This document shows, piece by piece, positions 44,928 through 55,504 of a DNA stretch of 64,000 bases. Positions within the stretch are counted from its first letter, which is position 1. Each line of letters begins with the position of its first letter. The notes under the pieces are model-generated. The model had not been told where the DNA came from and ran no database searches. It was given only the letters and a program-made list of their open reading frames with translations. The translations under genes were made by a program, and so were the position numbers. The stretch covers positions 11,998,451-12,062,450 of the forward strand of contig CAXKWD010000011.1 of NCBI GenBank assembly GCA_964059195.1, written 5' to 3'. The stretch is from Ectobius pallidus (Eukaryota; Arthropoda; Insecta; Blattodea; Ectobiidae).

Positions 44928-45345
44928 GATAAAGAAGTTTATTTGTATGATAAAATAAATTTAAAAATGCATAATGAAGCATAACACCAGAAAAGAAGCA
45001 TAATTTTATTGTAAAGAAAATAACGCATAATGTTGGTTGCTCCGGAGAAGAGTGATATGAAGACTGTGGACGTTTCAATAAACACGGGTTTTCTCGAGTT
45101 AAGATGGCAGGAAACTTTCTTAGGACCGATATGTAGTTTCATAATTGGAAAGAATTTAAATGTTTGGATTAAATTTAGTGCCCCGAAAACAATACATTCA
45201 TAAGACTGGAATAATGCAGGATTGATTTCCATTGAAACAGTGCTATGGGGGTTTCACATAGGAATTTTCTTATAGGGAGGAATCGTGTGCCTACGTCTAT
45301 CAGCGCTACCTACACCAATATAACCATCTACATTTCAAACTCACA
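44928..45345. other. No recognised feature
   Basis: Short frames only (86-97 codons, minus) without motifs. Confidence 0.5.
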
Positions 45346-46081
45346 TTAAAGGAGGACATAAAGCTTTCGGGAAAATTCATAGGTGAGAAATAGGTGAATT
45401 TCATTTTTTTCTACTCAGCAATGAATTGCTCTATAATATTACAATGTGGCATACTCTTTATTGGCTACTTCTACAATTGCATACTATTTTAAAAATTAAT
45501 CAAACTGTTACAGTTATAGGTAATTATCGTTACAAAATGGCAGCGACGTTACGTGCAATAAAATGCAGTTTACCTGATAATTTCCACAAATGGCAATATT
45601 TTTGAGTGATTTTTTTCTATCTATTTGCAAACATCATATGAACAACATAATCTAAAATCTTTGGAATATCTATAGTATAAGTATTTAAAAAAACCGAAAT
45701 TTTGAACATTTTATTTTTCATTAAAATGTATATATTTAAAAAATAAACTATTAATGTTAAATTAATGATTTAGATAGTGTTGTTCATATGTTATTAACAA
45801 ATAAACACAAAAATAATCACTCAGAAATATTGATATTTGTGAAAGTTATCAAGGAAACGGCTCTTCAGTGCATGAAACGTGGCTGCCATTTTGAAACGAT
45901 AATTACCCGTAACTGTAATAGTTTCATTAATTTTGAAAATGGTATGCATTTGTAGAAGAAGTCTATAAACAATATGTCAGATTGAAAGATTGTAGAGCAA
46001 TTCATTGCTGAGAAAAAAAATAATGAAATTCACCTATTTCTCACCAACGAATTTCATCGAAAGCTGTATGTCCCCCCTTAA
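45346..46081. mobile_element. TTAA-flanked element with very long inverted arms (45350-46077)
   Basis: TTAA flanks a 728-bp unit beginning AGGAGGACATAAAGCTTTCG and ending with the inverse of GGGGGGACATACAGCTTTCG. The arms remain alignable for about 330 bp each (shared GGTGAGAAATAGGTGAATTT, CAGCAATGAATTGCTCTA, CGTTACAAAATGGCAGC-like blocks), leaving a short centre. Non-coding fold-back structure with TTAA-type target choice. Confidence 0.8.
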
Positions 46082-46750
46082 TAGCTTTTTAGTCTGTATA
46101 AAGAAATTGGAGCGGAATGCAACAATGGCGAAACTCTGCTTCACGTCGTTACTTTACATTTTCTTTAAACATCGTATGAAAAATGGTATAAAGTCCTACG
46201 CTTTATAACAGGTATCCGGTACGGTAACAGCTATTTATTCCACAACACTAAAATTCACTTTTGTAGAGCAATTGTAATTTACCTTCGTAAACTTTTTCGA
46301 TGACTGTTTTGTGGGTGGTGTTCCTGCATCATCAGCAGAGTGTCAGGATCAGGGTGTTGGTGGGTTACTGATAGGGGTTAGTTTGAGTGTCTGCGCAGCC
46401 ATTTCATAAAATATGGGAATTTTTCCCTCAAAGAGAGAAGTTATAAAATTATTGTAATTGGGCGGTCAAAAATAAGTTTAAAACCTCAAATTCTCTGAAT
46501 ATTAAGGACTTAGGTGTAACTGAAGTGGTTTCATGTGTAAAATCTGCCGATTTACTTATTTATTGCGTTGAGTTACTTTTTTTTGCCATTTTTAGCATGA
46601 TTTTAACACTCTTTAATACCAAGTAGTCAAGAGTAATCAGCTATGTCCATTCTCATTTGAGAAAATATACATCTTAAGGTACGATTTGGTATAAGATTAA
46701 CTTAAAAAAATATGTGTGGTTAATTACTATGTAAAATAACAAACAAGTGA
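46082..46750. other. No recognised feature
   Basis: No supported coding frame or element ends. Confidence 0.5.
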
Positions 46751-46754
46751 CTTT

Positions 46755-47161
46755 TGTCCTACCCGTAATGTCCCACCCGTAATGGTGATAGTTTTGTTAA
46801 ATTATTATTGACGAGTTAAATAAATATTCTGACAACCTGGAAACAGTTTATAATTTGTATTTAATCCCTCTTACCTTCATTAATAACAACATTAAGACCC
46901 TAACAGTAATAGCTGAACAGCAAATGAACTTTTGTTTTGCATCATTAAAATCAGTGTCCAAATTATGTCCCACCCGTAATAGATTTTGAAAAACAAATTT
47001 AAAATATTTAAAATAAATTTTAAATAATGCTTTGCATGTAGTGTGAAGGAGAAGGCATTGTAAAGTTTAGAGAATGTGAAGAACCAGTTCTAGTTTATTA
47101 TTTATCATATGTAATAAACAAAAATAGTTTTTATAATTTGCTAGAATATCCCACCCGTAAT
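46755..47161 (+). repeat. Dispersed 14-bp motif GTCCCACCCGTAAT
   Basis: Copies at 46755 (GTCCTACCCGTAAT), 46769, 46967 and 47148 (ATCCCACCCGTAAT), all in the same orientation, plus a partial inverted form near 47176. The first two are directly adjacent. Motif clustering like this suggests subterminal sequence of a DNA transposon whose ends I could not find. Confidence 0.7.
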
Positions 47162-47300
47162 TATGAAATGGCTGTACGGGTATTACTTTATCAAACAGAG
47201 CGTACGATTTCAAATTCAGTTTATTAATTCCTGTGTTAGATGTGATTTTGTGAGTTTGTAGATTTCATATTGCTGTAGTATGTTAGTTTCTTGCTTTTGA

Positions 47301-47870
47301 GTAATGAGCAGGGCCCGGATTCTGATGACCTAAAATTGTTTGAAAAATGACCTATAAAATGATCCTAAATTTAAAAAATGACTTAAAGTTATAAAGAATG
47401 ACCTAAAAACTTATATTTTGCTTATGAAAATTATTATTGTACACACATAGGCCTACATAATTGTAAAAACTGTAAATGCAGAAAGGATGTTGTAGGTCTA
47501 AAAGCTTTGTTCTTCATGGGAGCATCTGTGAAGAAAAGTAAGAAAATTGTTTTTAAAGCTAGATTCTACAAAAAATGTTGCTTAATTTTAACCTAGGAAT
47601 TTATTTAAATATATAAGAATATACTCAATGTAAATGCATGAAAATGACAAAATAATGAAGCAAATGACACGAAAATGATAATATAATGACGTGAAATTGT
47701 TATAAATGTCCTAAACATATAAAATTGCATAAAATGACAAAAAATGACCTAACAAAAATGCATTTCTATAGTCTTGAGGTCATGATTAGGATTTATGTAC
47801 AAGTTGGCAATGTCTATGCAGCAGCGATAAAAAGATGACATGTCATCAGAATCCGGGCCCTGGTAATGAG
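47301..47870. mobile_element. hAT-type element (47309-47862) with AAATGAC repeats
   Basis: GTAATGAG occurs at 47301-47308 and 47863-47870 around a 554-bp element that begins CAGGGCCCGGATTCTGATGA and ends with the inverse CATCAGAATCCGGGCCCTG. Inside are about a dozen copies of AAATGACCTAAA-like strings, clustered at both sides. Non-coding. Confidence 0.92.
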
Positions 47871-47904
47871 TAATATTTCCATTGCTGCATTTATGTTTGC
47901 AAAA

Positions 47905-48500
47905 TAATCCTCTATTTGGGTACCTCTAAATAAACGAATAACTCGCAAGACATTAAAGTCCATATTGAGAAAACTAGAGCCGCGTTTTGTAAAATGGCTA
48001 ATGTGTTCAACAGCTATCACTCCTCAATCGAGACAAAATTAAGATTTCTACGTTGCTACATATTTTCCATCCTTTTCTATGGAGCTGACAAGTGAGACCT
48101 AGACTTTGAGCGAGATGACGGGTAAACAACTTGAAGAATTTGAGATGTGACTGTGCAGGAGAATGAGAGTGCCATGGACAGATAAAATTACTAACAATGA
48201 CATTCTCCACAAAATGAAGAAAGAGAAAGAAGTCCTAAATACAGTAAAATGCAGAAAATTACAATATCTCGTTCATATAATAAGGAATGGAAACAGGTAT
48301 AAACTGCTGTTGAACATTCTTTAAGGAAAGATCCTTGATAAAAGAGGACGAGGAAGAGGAAGAAGATATTAGTTGAAAACTTAAGGACAAGGACTTCACA
48401 CACGAGTGAGGAACTTTTTCGAATAAGCAAAAGTGATATAGCTATGTTGGTCCCAACGTCCGGAACGGATAGGCACTGGTAGAAAAGAAATAAACGAAAA
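47905..48500 (+). pseudogene. Decayed LINE reverse-transcriptase C-terminus
   Basis: Plus-strand pieces in shifting frames read ILYLGT, DIKVHIEKTRAAFCKMANVF, LRFLRCYIFSILFYGA, RRMRVPWTDKITNNDILHKM, LNTVKCRKLQYLVHIIRNGN and KILDKRGRGR. This order (YLGT, R-A-F-x-x-M, YxFSxLxYGxE, M-W-x-x-R-R-x-L-x-x-x-W-T-D, H-I-x-R, G-K-R-G-x-G-R) is that of the region after the polymerase core in arthropod non-LTR elements. Multiple stops. The 150-codon minus-strand frame over it is a shadow. Confidence 0.72.
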
Positions 48501-49840
48501 ATGATAATTAGAGACCGAATTTTAAAGGAAAAATTTCCACCCAAAAAAGGACGAAAAAAGGGCATATTATTGCCAAAAAAAAAGGTGGGAAAGAAGGGAT
48601 ATAAAAGTATAAGAGAGTGTAAAAATTCAACAGAGAGATACATGTTTGTTTTATGATTTAATTTACTTCATTAGAAAACGTAAGATTAGGATGAGCCCAC
48701 TTGCAGGTAGAGAATTGGGGAGCGCGCTGCATTCCGTTAGCTTGCATTCTTCTCATCTGGAGACAGTACTTGCTTTATTGTTCACATCCCTTAAGTTCCC
48801 ATAGTCTATTCCAATATTCGTTAGGATAAAATGAATTATTTTTTCAATGAGTGAAAATTATTATTATTTATATTATTTTTTTCAATCAGTGAAAACAATT
48901 TTTAATGTTTTCATATTACCAAATAGTGGGTAATTTACGAAATTTTCAAAATAAATTAGCAAAATAGGTGCTGGAAAGGGAAAGTTCCTAAAAAAATTGG
49001 AGATGAGCCTAAAAAAGGGAAAAAAAAGGAAGTTAAAACCAAGTCATTTGCAGTTGAAACTTACTCAGTAATGTCCTGTTCAATTTTATCACGTTTTGTG
49101 ATGAAATATAAAAAAAGGAATTCCCTTTAAAATCTGGTCTGTAATGGTAATAAAGTTAAACTGGTCTGTGTGTGTTTGTTTGTGAGATGATTCTTCAGTA
49201 CTGTATGTTGTTTCTTCTTTGCGCAGTGCTGTATTTTAGTTTGGTCAATGAGGCTAACCGACTCGTACTGGCCCAACTATAGCACTGACTAAAAATATTC
49301 AATTCCGATAACAAATGAATCTATATAGAGTTTGTCTTTGTTAGCATTCTCGAACTCTGTTCATTACTAAGAAACTCACATAAGACGCTACCGTTGAACT
49401 AAAGTGTTCCCTCTACAGTCCACGGAGGTCCTTCAAGTTCCAAGAGTTTGAGGCTTCCAGATTTTAAACATCCGTAAAGTGAAGGTGGTAATGTTGTGAG
49501 GGGCGCTACCGTTACCAGACAAAAAATACTGTAGCCTTTAAAAGAAAGTAAAAAAAAAAAATTATGCATGTTCCGCCCAAGCTGCCTTCCATCAAAATAT
49601 CTATACAACAAGGAAAACATCTGGAGACTTAATTACTAATTAACTCCCGAATCGATAACATCATCTGACGAGTTTTACATCTTGTGCTTTTTCATTAATT
49701 TCAAAGTTTGCACACAATTTTTCTAGTGTTTCGTTTCTTTATTCTGTCTGATGAAATGTTAACTTTTCTGACAAAATGTAAATAAGATATGCTGATGACT
49801 TCCAGAGACTTACAATTAAACTTGAAATTCAGACTACGAA
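48501..49840. other. No recognised feature
   Basis: A-rich in its first part; no element ends or convincing frames. Confidence 0.5.
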
Positions 49841-49844
49841 ATGA

Positions 49845-49846
<2 letters not shown>

Positions 49847-49876
<30 letters not shown>

Positions 49877-49877
49877 T
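49847..49877. repeat. (CA)n(TA)n microsatellite
   Basis: About eleven CA units followed by TA units. Confidence 0.9.
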
Positions 49878-50284
49878 GAAATTCTCTGGTATGTACTCAA
49901 TATAAGAAGAATGTCAGTAAGCGTGTATTTGATATAAATGTTAAGGAAGTAATAATATTAATGCCACAAGCTGTTGTCTGAGATAAATCTCGTGTTGACC
50001 AGTTTACCAGGCATAGAATACTCAAGTTCTTTTTCTTTTTCTTTTTTCACGATAGTGTTTTCTCATCCATTTTCCTTTTATGCTATCATGGGGGAAACCT
50101 GAGTTCCCTGCACTACTGACGGTAACCTAATCGACCTGCTCCACTTCGCTACTTACACTCCCTATTAGAGACAGACACAATAATTATGAAGAAAATTTTG
50201 CCAAAATATAACATTTTTTTGGTTAAATATGAAAATATGAAAAAAAATTAAAATATTATGAAATACAATAAAATAATAACTAAT

Positions 50285-50483
50285 TTTATCATTTATTAAG
50301 TGTCAGAATGGTTCTTTATGAGATTGTGCGGTGGACGTGAATAGTTTATCTGTCTGTCTGTGCGTGTGTCTGTACGCGCGATAATTAAAAAACGCTTTAC
50401 CGGATTTTCATGAAACTTGGTATACGCATTTATAACGTCAATGGGAAGAAGCCTTGATATTGGACCAAATCGGTTGACCGGTA
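50285..50483 (+). repeat. Repeat shared (inverted) with the hAT element at 28.1-28.8 kb
   Basis: ATTTATTAAGTGTCAGAATG, the TCTGTCTGTCTG stretch, GCGCGATAATT and GATTTTCATGAAACTTGGTA through CCAAATCGGTTGACC follow the same order as the reverse complement of 28500-28720. Diverged and without the hAT ends or duplication, so it is an old fragment of the same repeat or of a repeat captured by that element. Confidence 0.75.
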
Positions 50484-51424
50484 TCGGAGTAATGCCCAAT
50501 TTAGTGCTTATTTTATGGTAATATATTATAAAGAATTTATCAAATGTAAATCAGTTCTCATGACAACATATTGTTTTACAGTGTTCATATAAGGCTTTGG
50601 AAGTTGCAATACAGTTAGCTATAACAAATATGCCTTCACATATGCTTATCAAACTAGACGTTTGTCTTCCTGTAAGGCCTGTTTAATGAATCGATCTGGA
50701 GCTCAACCCGGAAATCGATAACAAAAATAACTTATTTTCTACATATCATAATCAATTATCACTGATTAAACAAAAGCATTCTGGCACTTTGTTACATCAG
50801 TTTACCTGATTTTATTTTTTTATTGGATTTAAGTCAATACACAAAGGGATAACTACTCTATATACAACAAGAGAACGAAATAAATCACTAATTAGTCTTT
50901 TTTAGTGAATAAATTGATTAATTATAATATTTCATCCAGTTATTAGTGACAACATATTAATTACAATATGATACAAGTAGCTTTTTAGTATTTTGTGGCA
51001 AAAGTTTGTATCTTCTGTCTGTAATATTTGTTTTGTCCGATGTAGCCTATGATGTAATGTAATGGTAGCATACTTGTTTTGCGATATATTTCACTGCCTA
51101 ATATCTCCTGGTATTTCACTGATCTAACCTTCAAGCACCTTACTAATCTGAAGGAGAGTACTGAGATCATGCCGCAGCTTCTAAACCTTCACCACAAGTA
51201 ATATTGAACGGTCCTTAGAAAAAAAAAATCCCATGATAACAATTTATAGCTTTCTATGTACTGGGTCTCCTGTAATATTCAGAAGAGATTTTTTTTAAAG
51301 TGAGGCATACTTGAAGCAAATATGAGTAAGGTTGAAATTACTGAGCACACGCTATGTCTTTATGACCACACTTTCCTTTTCCGAAGTCTCCTGTGCCATT
51401 CGGATGGATGACCACTATCTTCAA
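50484..51424. other. No recognised feature
   Basis: No supported coding frame or repeat ends. Confidence 0.5.
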
Positions 51425-52660
51425 TTAAGGCGGTCGACGTAAAAAGGGCACATAGAGCTATGGGCCCTTTTTACGCAGAATGCATAGATTTGTTCGCCAT
51501 TTTCTCTAGTCAATAATGGCGAAAGAATCAGCGGGGTATGTTGAAAATTGAGGTTGTTACAACTGTTTGAAGTTAGCTGTATATACAGCTGTGTTGTGAG
51601 AAAGTACCACAAGAGGAAGAGTTGCAATTGTTTCACTCATTTTATAGTGGTCAACCAAAAAGCCTACAGGATTCCTTCTTAGCAAGGTGTATGGCATTTG
51701 TCCCTCAGGTCAAGAAAAAAATACTCAACCCCAAGAAACCAAGAGAACACCCTTGGTCATACAAAGGTTAAAAGACCTGCTCCTAAGCAAAAACTTTTAT
51801 ACTGTACAGGAGTATCTTGATTGTAACTTTTAATTTGTTTGTAATTTTTATATTTGACTATGCCTATTTTAATCATGCATTAATCAATGGCTATAATAAA
51901 ATTACTTGATTACAATGTAGCTGTGGGAGCAAATAAAAGGCATGTATTTTGATCTTATTTCAAATATCTGAAAAACGCCTCCGTGTAATTTAAAATAAGT
52001 TCTTACTAAATGAGTCTTTTGAAGAGAAAAGAGGCTCTCACTCAAACCGACCAAGAAATGTGTCGCGCTATGTAATCACTTTAATGGGTGAACATCTAAG
52101 TACAATACCACATGAAGAAAGTCACTACTTCAAAGAAAGAAGTAATTTAAAGTATTTCGACAACCCCATGCTAAATATTAAGAAATTGTATGAGATGTTT
52201 AAAATATTTTTTCAAGAAAAAAGTGGTAGGCATTTGGAAATGAAGTACAAAACTTATTTTGAATATGCTACTATAAAACAAAGTTTCAGTACTCTGTGCG
52301 CAAGCCTAAAACTGATGTGTAGCCACTTCATTTTTCATAAGCGCAAACTATTGTATTAAAATCGGATTAAATTTAACACTGTATTTAAATCTGATTGGGT
52401 GAATTTTACCACTAAAAATTCTGTCTGCTTAAAAAGAGCTCATAATATTGATTTCAAATTTTTAATTTATTTAATTCGTGAGCTATATAAGTCATTTTAA
52501 ATGAATTTTATTCATACCTGGTTAAATATTCTAAATAATAACAAACAGTACAGTACGAAAAATACAAAAACACCAAAGAAAAACTACGACAAATATTTCA
52601 TTTCCTTTTTTCTCAAAAATGGGTTTTCATCTATGTGCCCTTTTTACGTCGACTGCCTCA
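51425..52660. mobile_element. 1.23-kb inverted-repeat element with transposase remnant
   Basis: GGCGGTCGACGTAAAAAGGG followed by CACATAGA (51429) is mirrored at 52629-52656 with one or two changes. Flanks are TTAA (left) and TCAA (right), consistent with an originally TTAA-type duplication with one mutation, though the match extends slightly outside as AATT. A second, inverted copy of the end motif (CTATGGGCCCTTTTTACG) lies just inside the left end. It holds a piece of a transposase gene at 52020-52370. Confidence 0.72.
52020..52370 (+). pseudogene. N-terminal piece of a transposase-like gene
   Basis: Plus strand reads RGSHSNRPRNVSRYVITLMG, EHLSTIPHEESHYFKERSNL, KYFDNPMLNIKKLYEMFK and, after a frame change near 52270, YSVRKPKTDV with CSHF in the neighbouring frame (the expected C-x-x-C pair). 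R-G-x-x-x-N-R-P, F/I-P-x-x-E-S-H-Y and L-N-I-x-x-M/L-Y are the N-terminal landmarks of the same family as the 15000-16060 pseudogene. The catalytic part is missing from this deleted element. Confidence 0.6.
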
Positions 52661-52713
52661 ATTCAGACAATGCACGTTAAGTGAAACGTACTAGATTTCA
52701 CTGGTCCGATTTG

Positions 52714-53429
52714 TACAGTGAGTCCCACGCAAGAGTTGGCCAATGACGCGGGTTTCTGCGTCGCGGTTGGCACAGCTCCAACTCCCGAGCGATCGGGTGA
52801 AACATCTACGCAAATAATGCCGCGGTCGTTGTAATGATTTAGGTTCTCACATTTTCAGTTAAAATTACAATGAAAATAACCACATACCTCATCACAAGAG
52901 ATGTTGGAAATGTTCTCCTTTGCATCCAGACAATACTGGCACCTTTTTAGGAAATTTTCTTTAACGCGCATAAGTTCAGCTTCCGAGACAGAGTTACTTT
53001 CTCTTGTGATAGGCCTTTGTGATATTGTCATTAAGTTCTTCTAACAGTATGTAAATATTATTTATGGGGAAACTTGAAAAATAAAGTGTATAGGTCAATT
53101 TCCCATACATAAGAAGAACTTAAAGACAATATCACAAGAGAAATTAACTCTATCTCGGAAGCTGAACTTACGCGCGTGAAAGAAAATTCCCTAAAAATGG
53201 TGCCAATGTTGCGCGTATGCAAGAGGAGAACATTCCCAACATCTCTTGTGATGAGGTACATGGTTATTTTCATTATAGTTTTAACTGTAAATGTGAGAAC
53301 CTGAATCATTACAACGACCGCGGCATTATTTGCGTAGATATTTCACCCGATCGCTCGGGAGTTGGAGCTGTGCCAGCCGCGACGCAGAAACCCGCCTCAT
53401 TGGCCAACTCTTGCGTGGGACTCACTGTA
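52714..53429. mobile_element. Fold-back element with TA duplication (52716-53427)
   Basis: Begins CAGTGAGTCCCACGCAAGAG and ends with its exact inverse, TA on both sides (52714-52715, 53428-53429). The arms are alignable for roughly 330 bp each (shared GTTGGCCAATGA, CCGAGCGATCGGGTGAAA, ATTACAACGACCGCGGC-like inverse), with a centre near 53070. CAGT-type ends plus TA suggest the Tc1/mariner superfamily. Non-coding. Confidence 0.85.
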
Positions 53430-53487
53430 TATTGCTGTAATAACAACGATTGTAGTCGTCACTCCGGCTAGCCACCACCCGCAGAGT

Positions 53488-54798
53488 TACAGCGGTTCGG
53501 TGGAGTGATGATTACCTGGGCGCCACAGTATAATGCATATACTGATTGTTTCTGTCTTTGTGTGTCGAACTCGCCTCCGGTCAGTCAGTCGATCGTCGAG
53601 CACTTCCCTCTAGCTTCAGGGTAGGAAGTGAAGAACACCTTAATATTATTGCTTGAATAATAATGCAGTTTCTTTGAACACTGAAGGAATATTCTGTTTA
53701 TTCAAAACGTTGGAAATACAAGTCCAGTCATTGACAATAATTACAAGATTTGTTTGTGAATAATTAATATTGTTACAAGTTCTCGGTAGATCGTTACTAG
53801 TGATACAATTGCTGCCGTATATGATTTTGACTAATCGCGATTGAAAGTAAGAATCCTTCTAAGTCGATTAATTCCCCAGCGAAAATTTTATAAGTCCAAT
53901 TAATACTGTGGGCACGAGGCCACAAAGATAAGTAGAGTTGACTGCTATAGGCGCACGGCCTCGACGTAGAGTGATTGATGTAGGCACGCGGCCTCGACGT
54001 AGAGTGATTTTGACTGTTCTAGGCACGGGGCCTTGAAGTAGAGTGATTTTATACGGTGGACACAAGTCCCCGAAACAGAGTGAATTGACTGCTATAGGCA
54101 CAGGGCCTCGAAGTAGAGTGATTTAATATCGCCACCCTAGGCATAAGGAAAACTTTCTTGGACAAACATTTATCCCTACTCTTCTTAATTATTATTCGTG
54201 AATCCCGGCACGTGGTACTATAGATCGATTCTTATTGGCTATTCTCCCGACCAATAATAATATGTTAGTTTCCCACGGAAATCAATTGGATTTCCCTTAT
54301 TCTCAAAACCCACAACTTAGCGTCTCGGATTTCTAAGAAGGTTTAAGTGAAAAACCGGACAGCGTGTTGTATCAGTAGCAAAATCAGAAGCTTGGCCTAC
54401 ATATAATAGCCGACTTCTTGGAATTACTTAAGTGGATCAGTACCCTTTGATTAGATCTCGGGAGATTCCCGATACATTGTACCTGTGTACCTGCATTGCC
54501 TTATCTCGCACCCGCTAGGTCTGCTAGGGAAATTCCCAGCTTCTCTGTCTATTCACTGCAATCTCATTTTAATAGTTATTTAAAATGATGTTGTTAAACT
54601 TTTTACCTTTGCCTTCTTTCTAGTTAATAATATTTATAATGAATGTTCCGTCTTTTCACGGTCATTTTAAGACCAAACACGGGCTATGAGATTTTATGAT
54701 TTTAGTTTGAATAAATTTGGGCAGTTAATCTGTCATTTATTATATTTAATTTGGTTATCTTGTTTATTTCTTTTTGCCGAAGTATCTGAACTGCAATA
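53488..54798 (-). repeat. 3' LTR (sense orientation)
   Basis: Identical to 58390-59700 except for one base by my line-by-line comparison (G at 54690, A at 59592). It holds four to five degenerate tandem units of about 40 bp around GGCCTCGACGTAGAGTGATT (53905-54125), which appear in a 77-codon minus-strand frame as repeated ITLRRGRxP. A minus-strand AATAAA near 53697 may serve polyadenylation. Confidence 0.9.
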
Positions 54799-55504
54799 TA
54801 TGCCCCAGTCTATTAAGACAGGAATCATCATAGCCTATGATTGACTTACTGGCTGAATATACTGCATCTCTCCACAAAATATTATACCTTATTTTCCTCC
54901 AGTGTTGCAACCATCTTAAACAAATACATAACTAATTTAATTCCTATCTTGACACGAGACTTCACCTTAAATCCTGTCCCACATGTACAAGTTTTGTGAC
55001 CCTATCACATTCATGCCTTCATACATCTTGCGGTTTTCTGTAGTGTTACGTTGTTTGTACGTATTACTTGGTTTATTGCACGACCAAGACATTACAACAA
55101 AATTTTACGTAAACACCATAAATTTACCGATATACCCTCGTGAGACCATGAAAATTAAGCTCAAGCAGTTCTCACTGACATTTACACTAAAATATATTGA
55201 ATACACTGCAATATTTACATAAGGCCACGAAAAGGAAGCTCGATCGGTCCTTATTAATCATTACACTGAAATATATCGAATACACTGCAAAATTTACATA
55301 AGGCCACGAAAAGGAAGCTCGATCGGTCCTTATTAATCATTACACTGAAATATATTGAATACACTGCAATATTTATATATTTCACCCTCATTCATACACA
55401 TTCCTCTAATCCTCAACCTATGTGGGACTGATAACCTATCATGCCAGTAGCTATTTTACCGCGTAAAATGTACATTACAGGTTATAGGCCTACATTATTC
55501 CAAC
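54799..55504. repeat. Post-gag interior with 79-bp tandem repeats
   Basis: Between the gag stop and the 3' LTR. The block containing AAGGCCACGAAAAGGAAGCT and CACTGAAATATATYGAATAC repeats with a 79-bp period (55221, 55300; more diverged copy before). No pol-like coding sequence on either strand. Confidence 0.8.

Noticed and set aside
48191..48643. 150-codon minus-strand frame with hydrophobic segments
   Set aside because: It is antisense to a decayed reverse-transcriptase fragment and to an A-rich stretch whose complement encodes Phe/Leu; no independent evidence.
53868..54101. 77-codon minus frame ITLRRGRxP, present identically in both LTRs
   Set aside because: The repetition reflects DNA tandem units; no start context or relation to known proteins.
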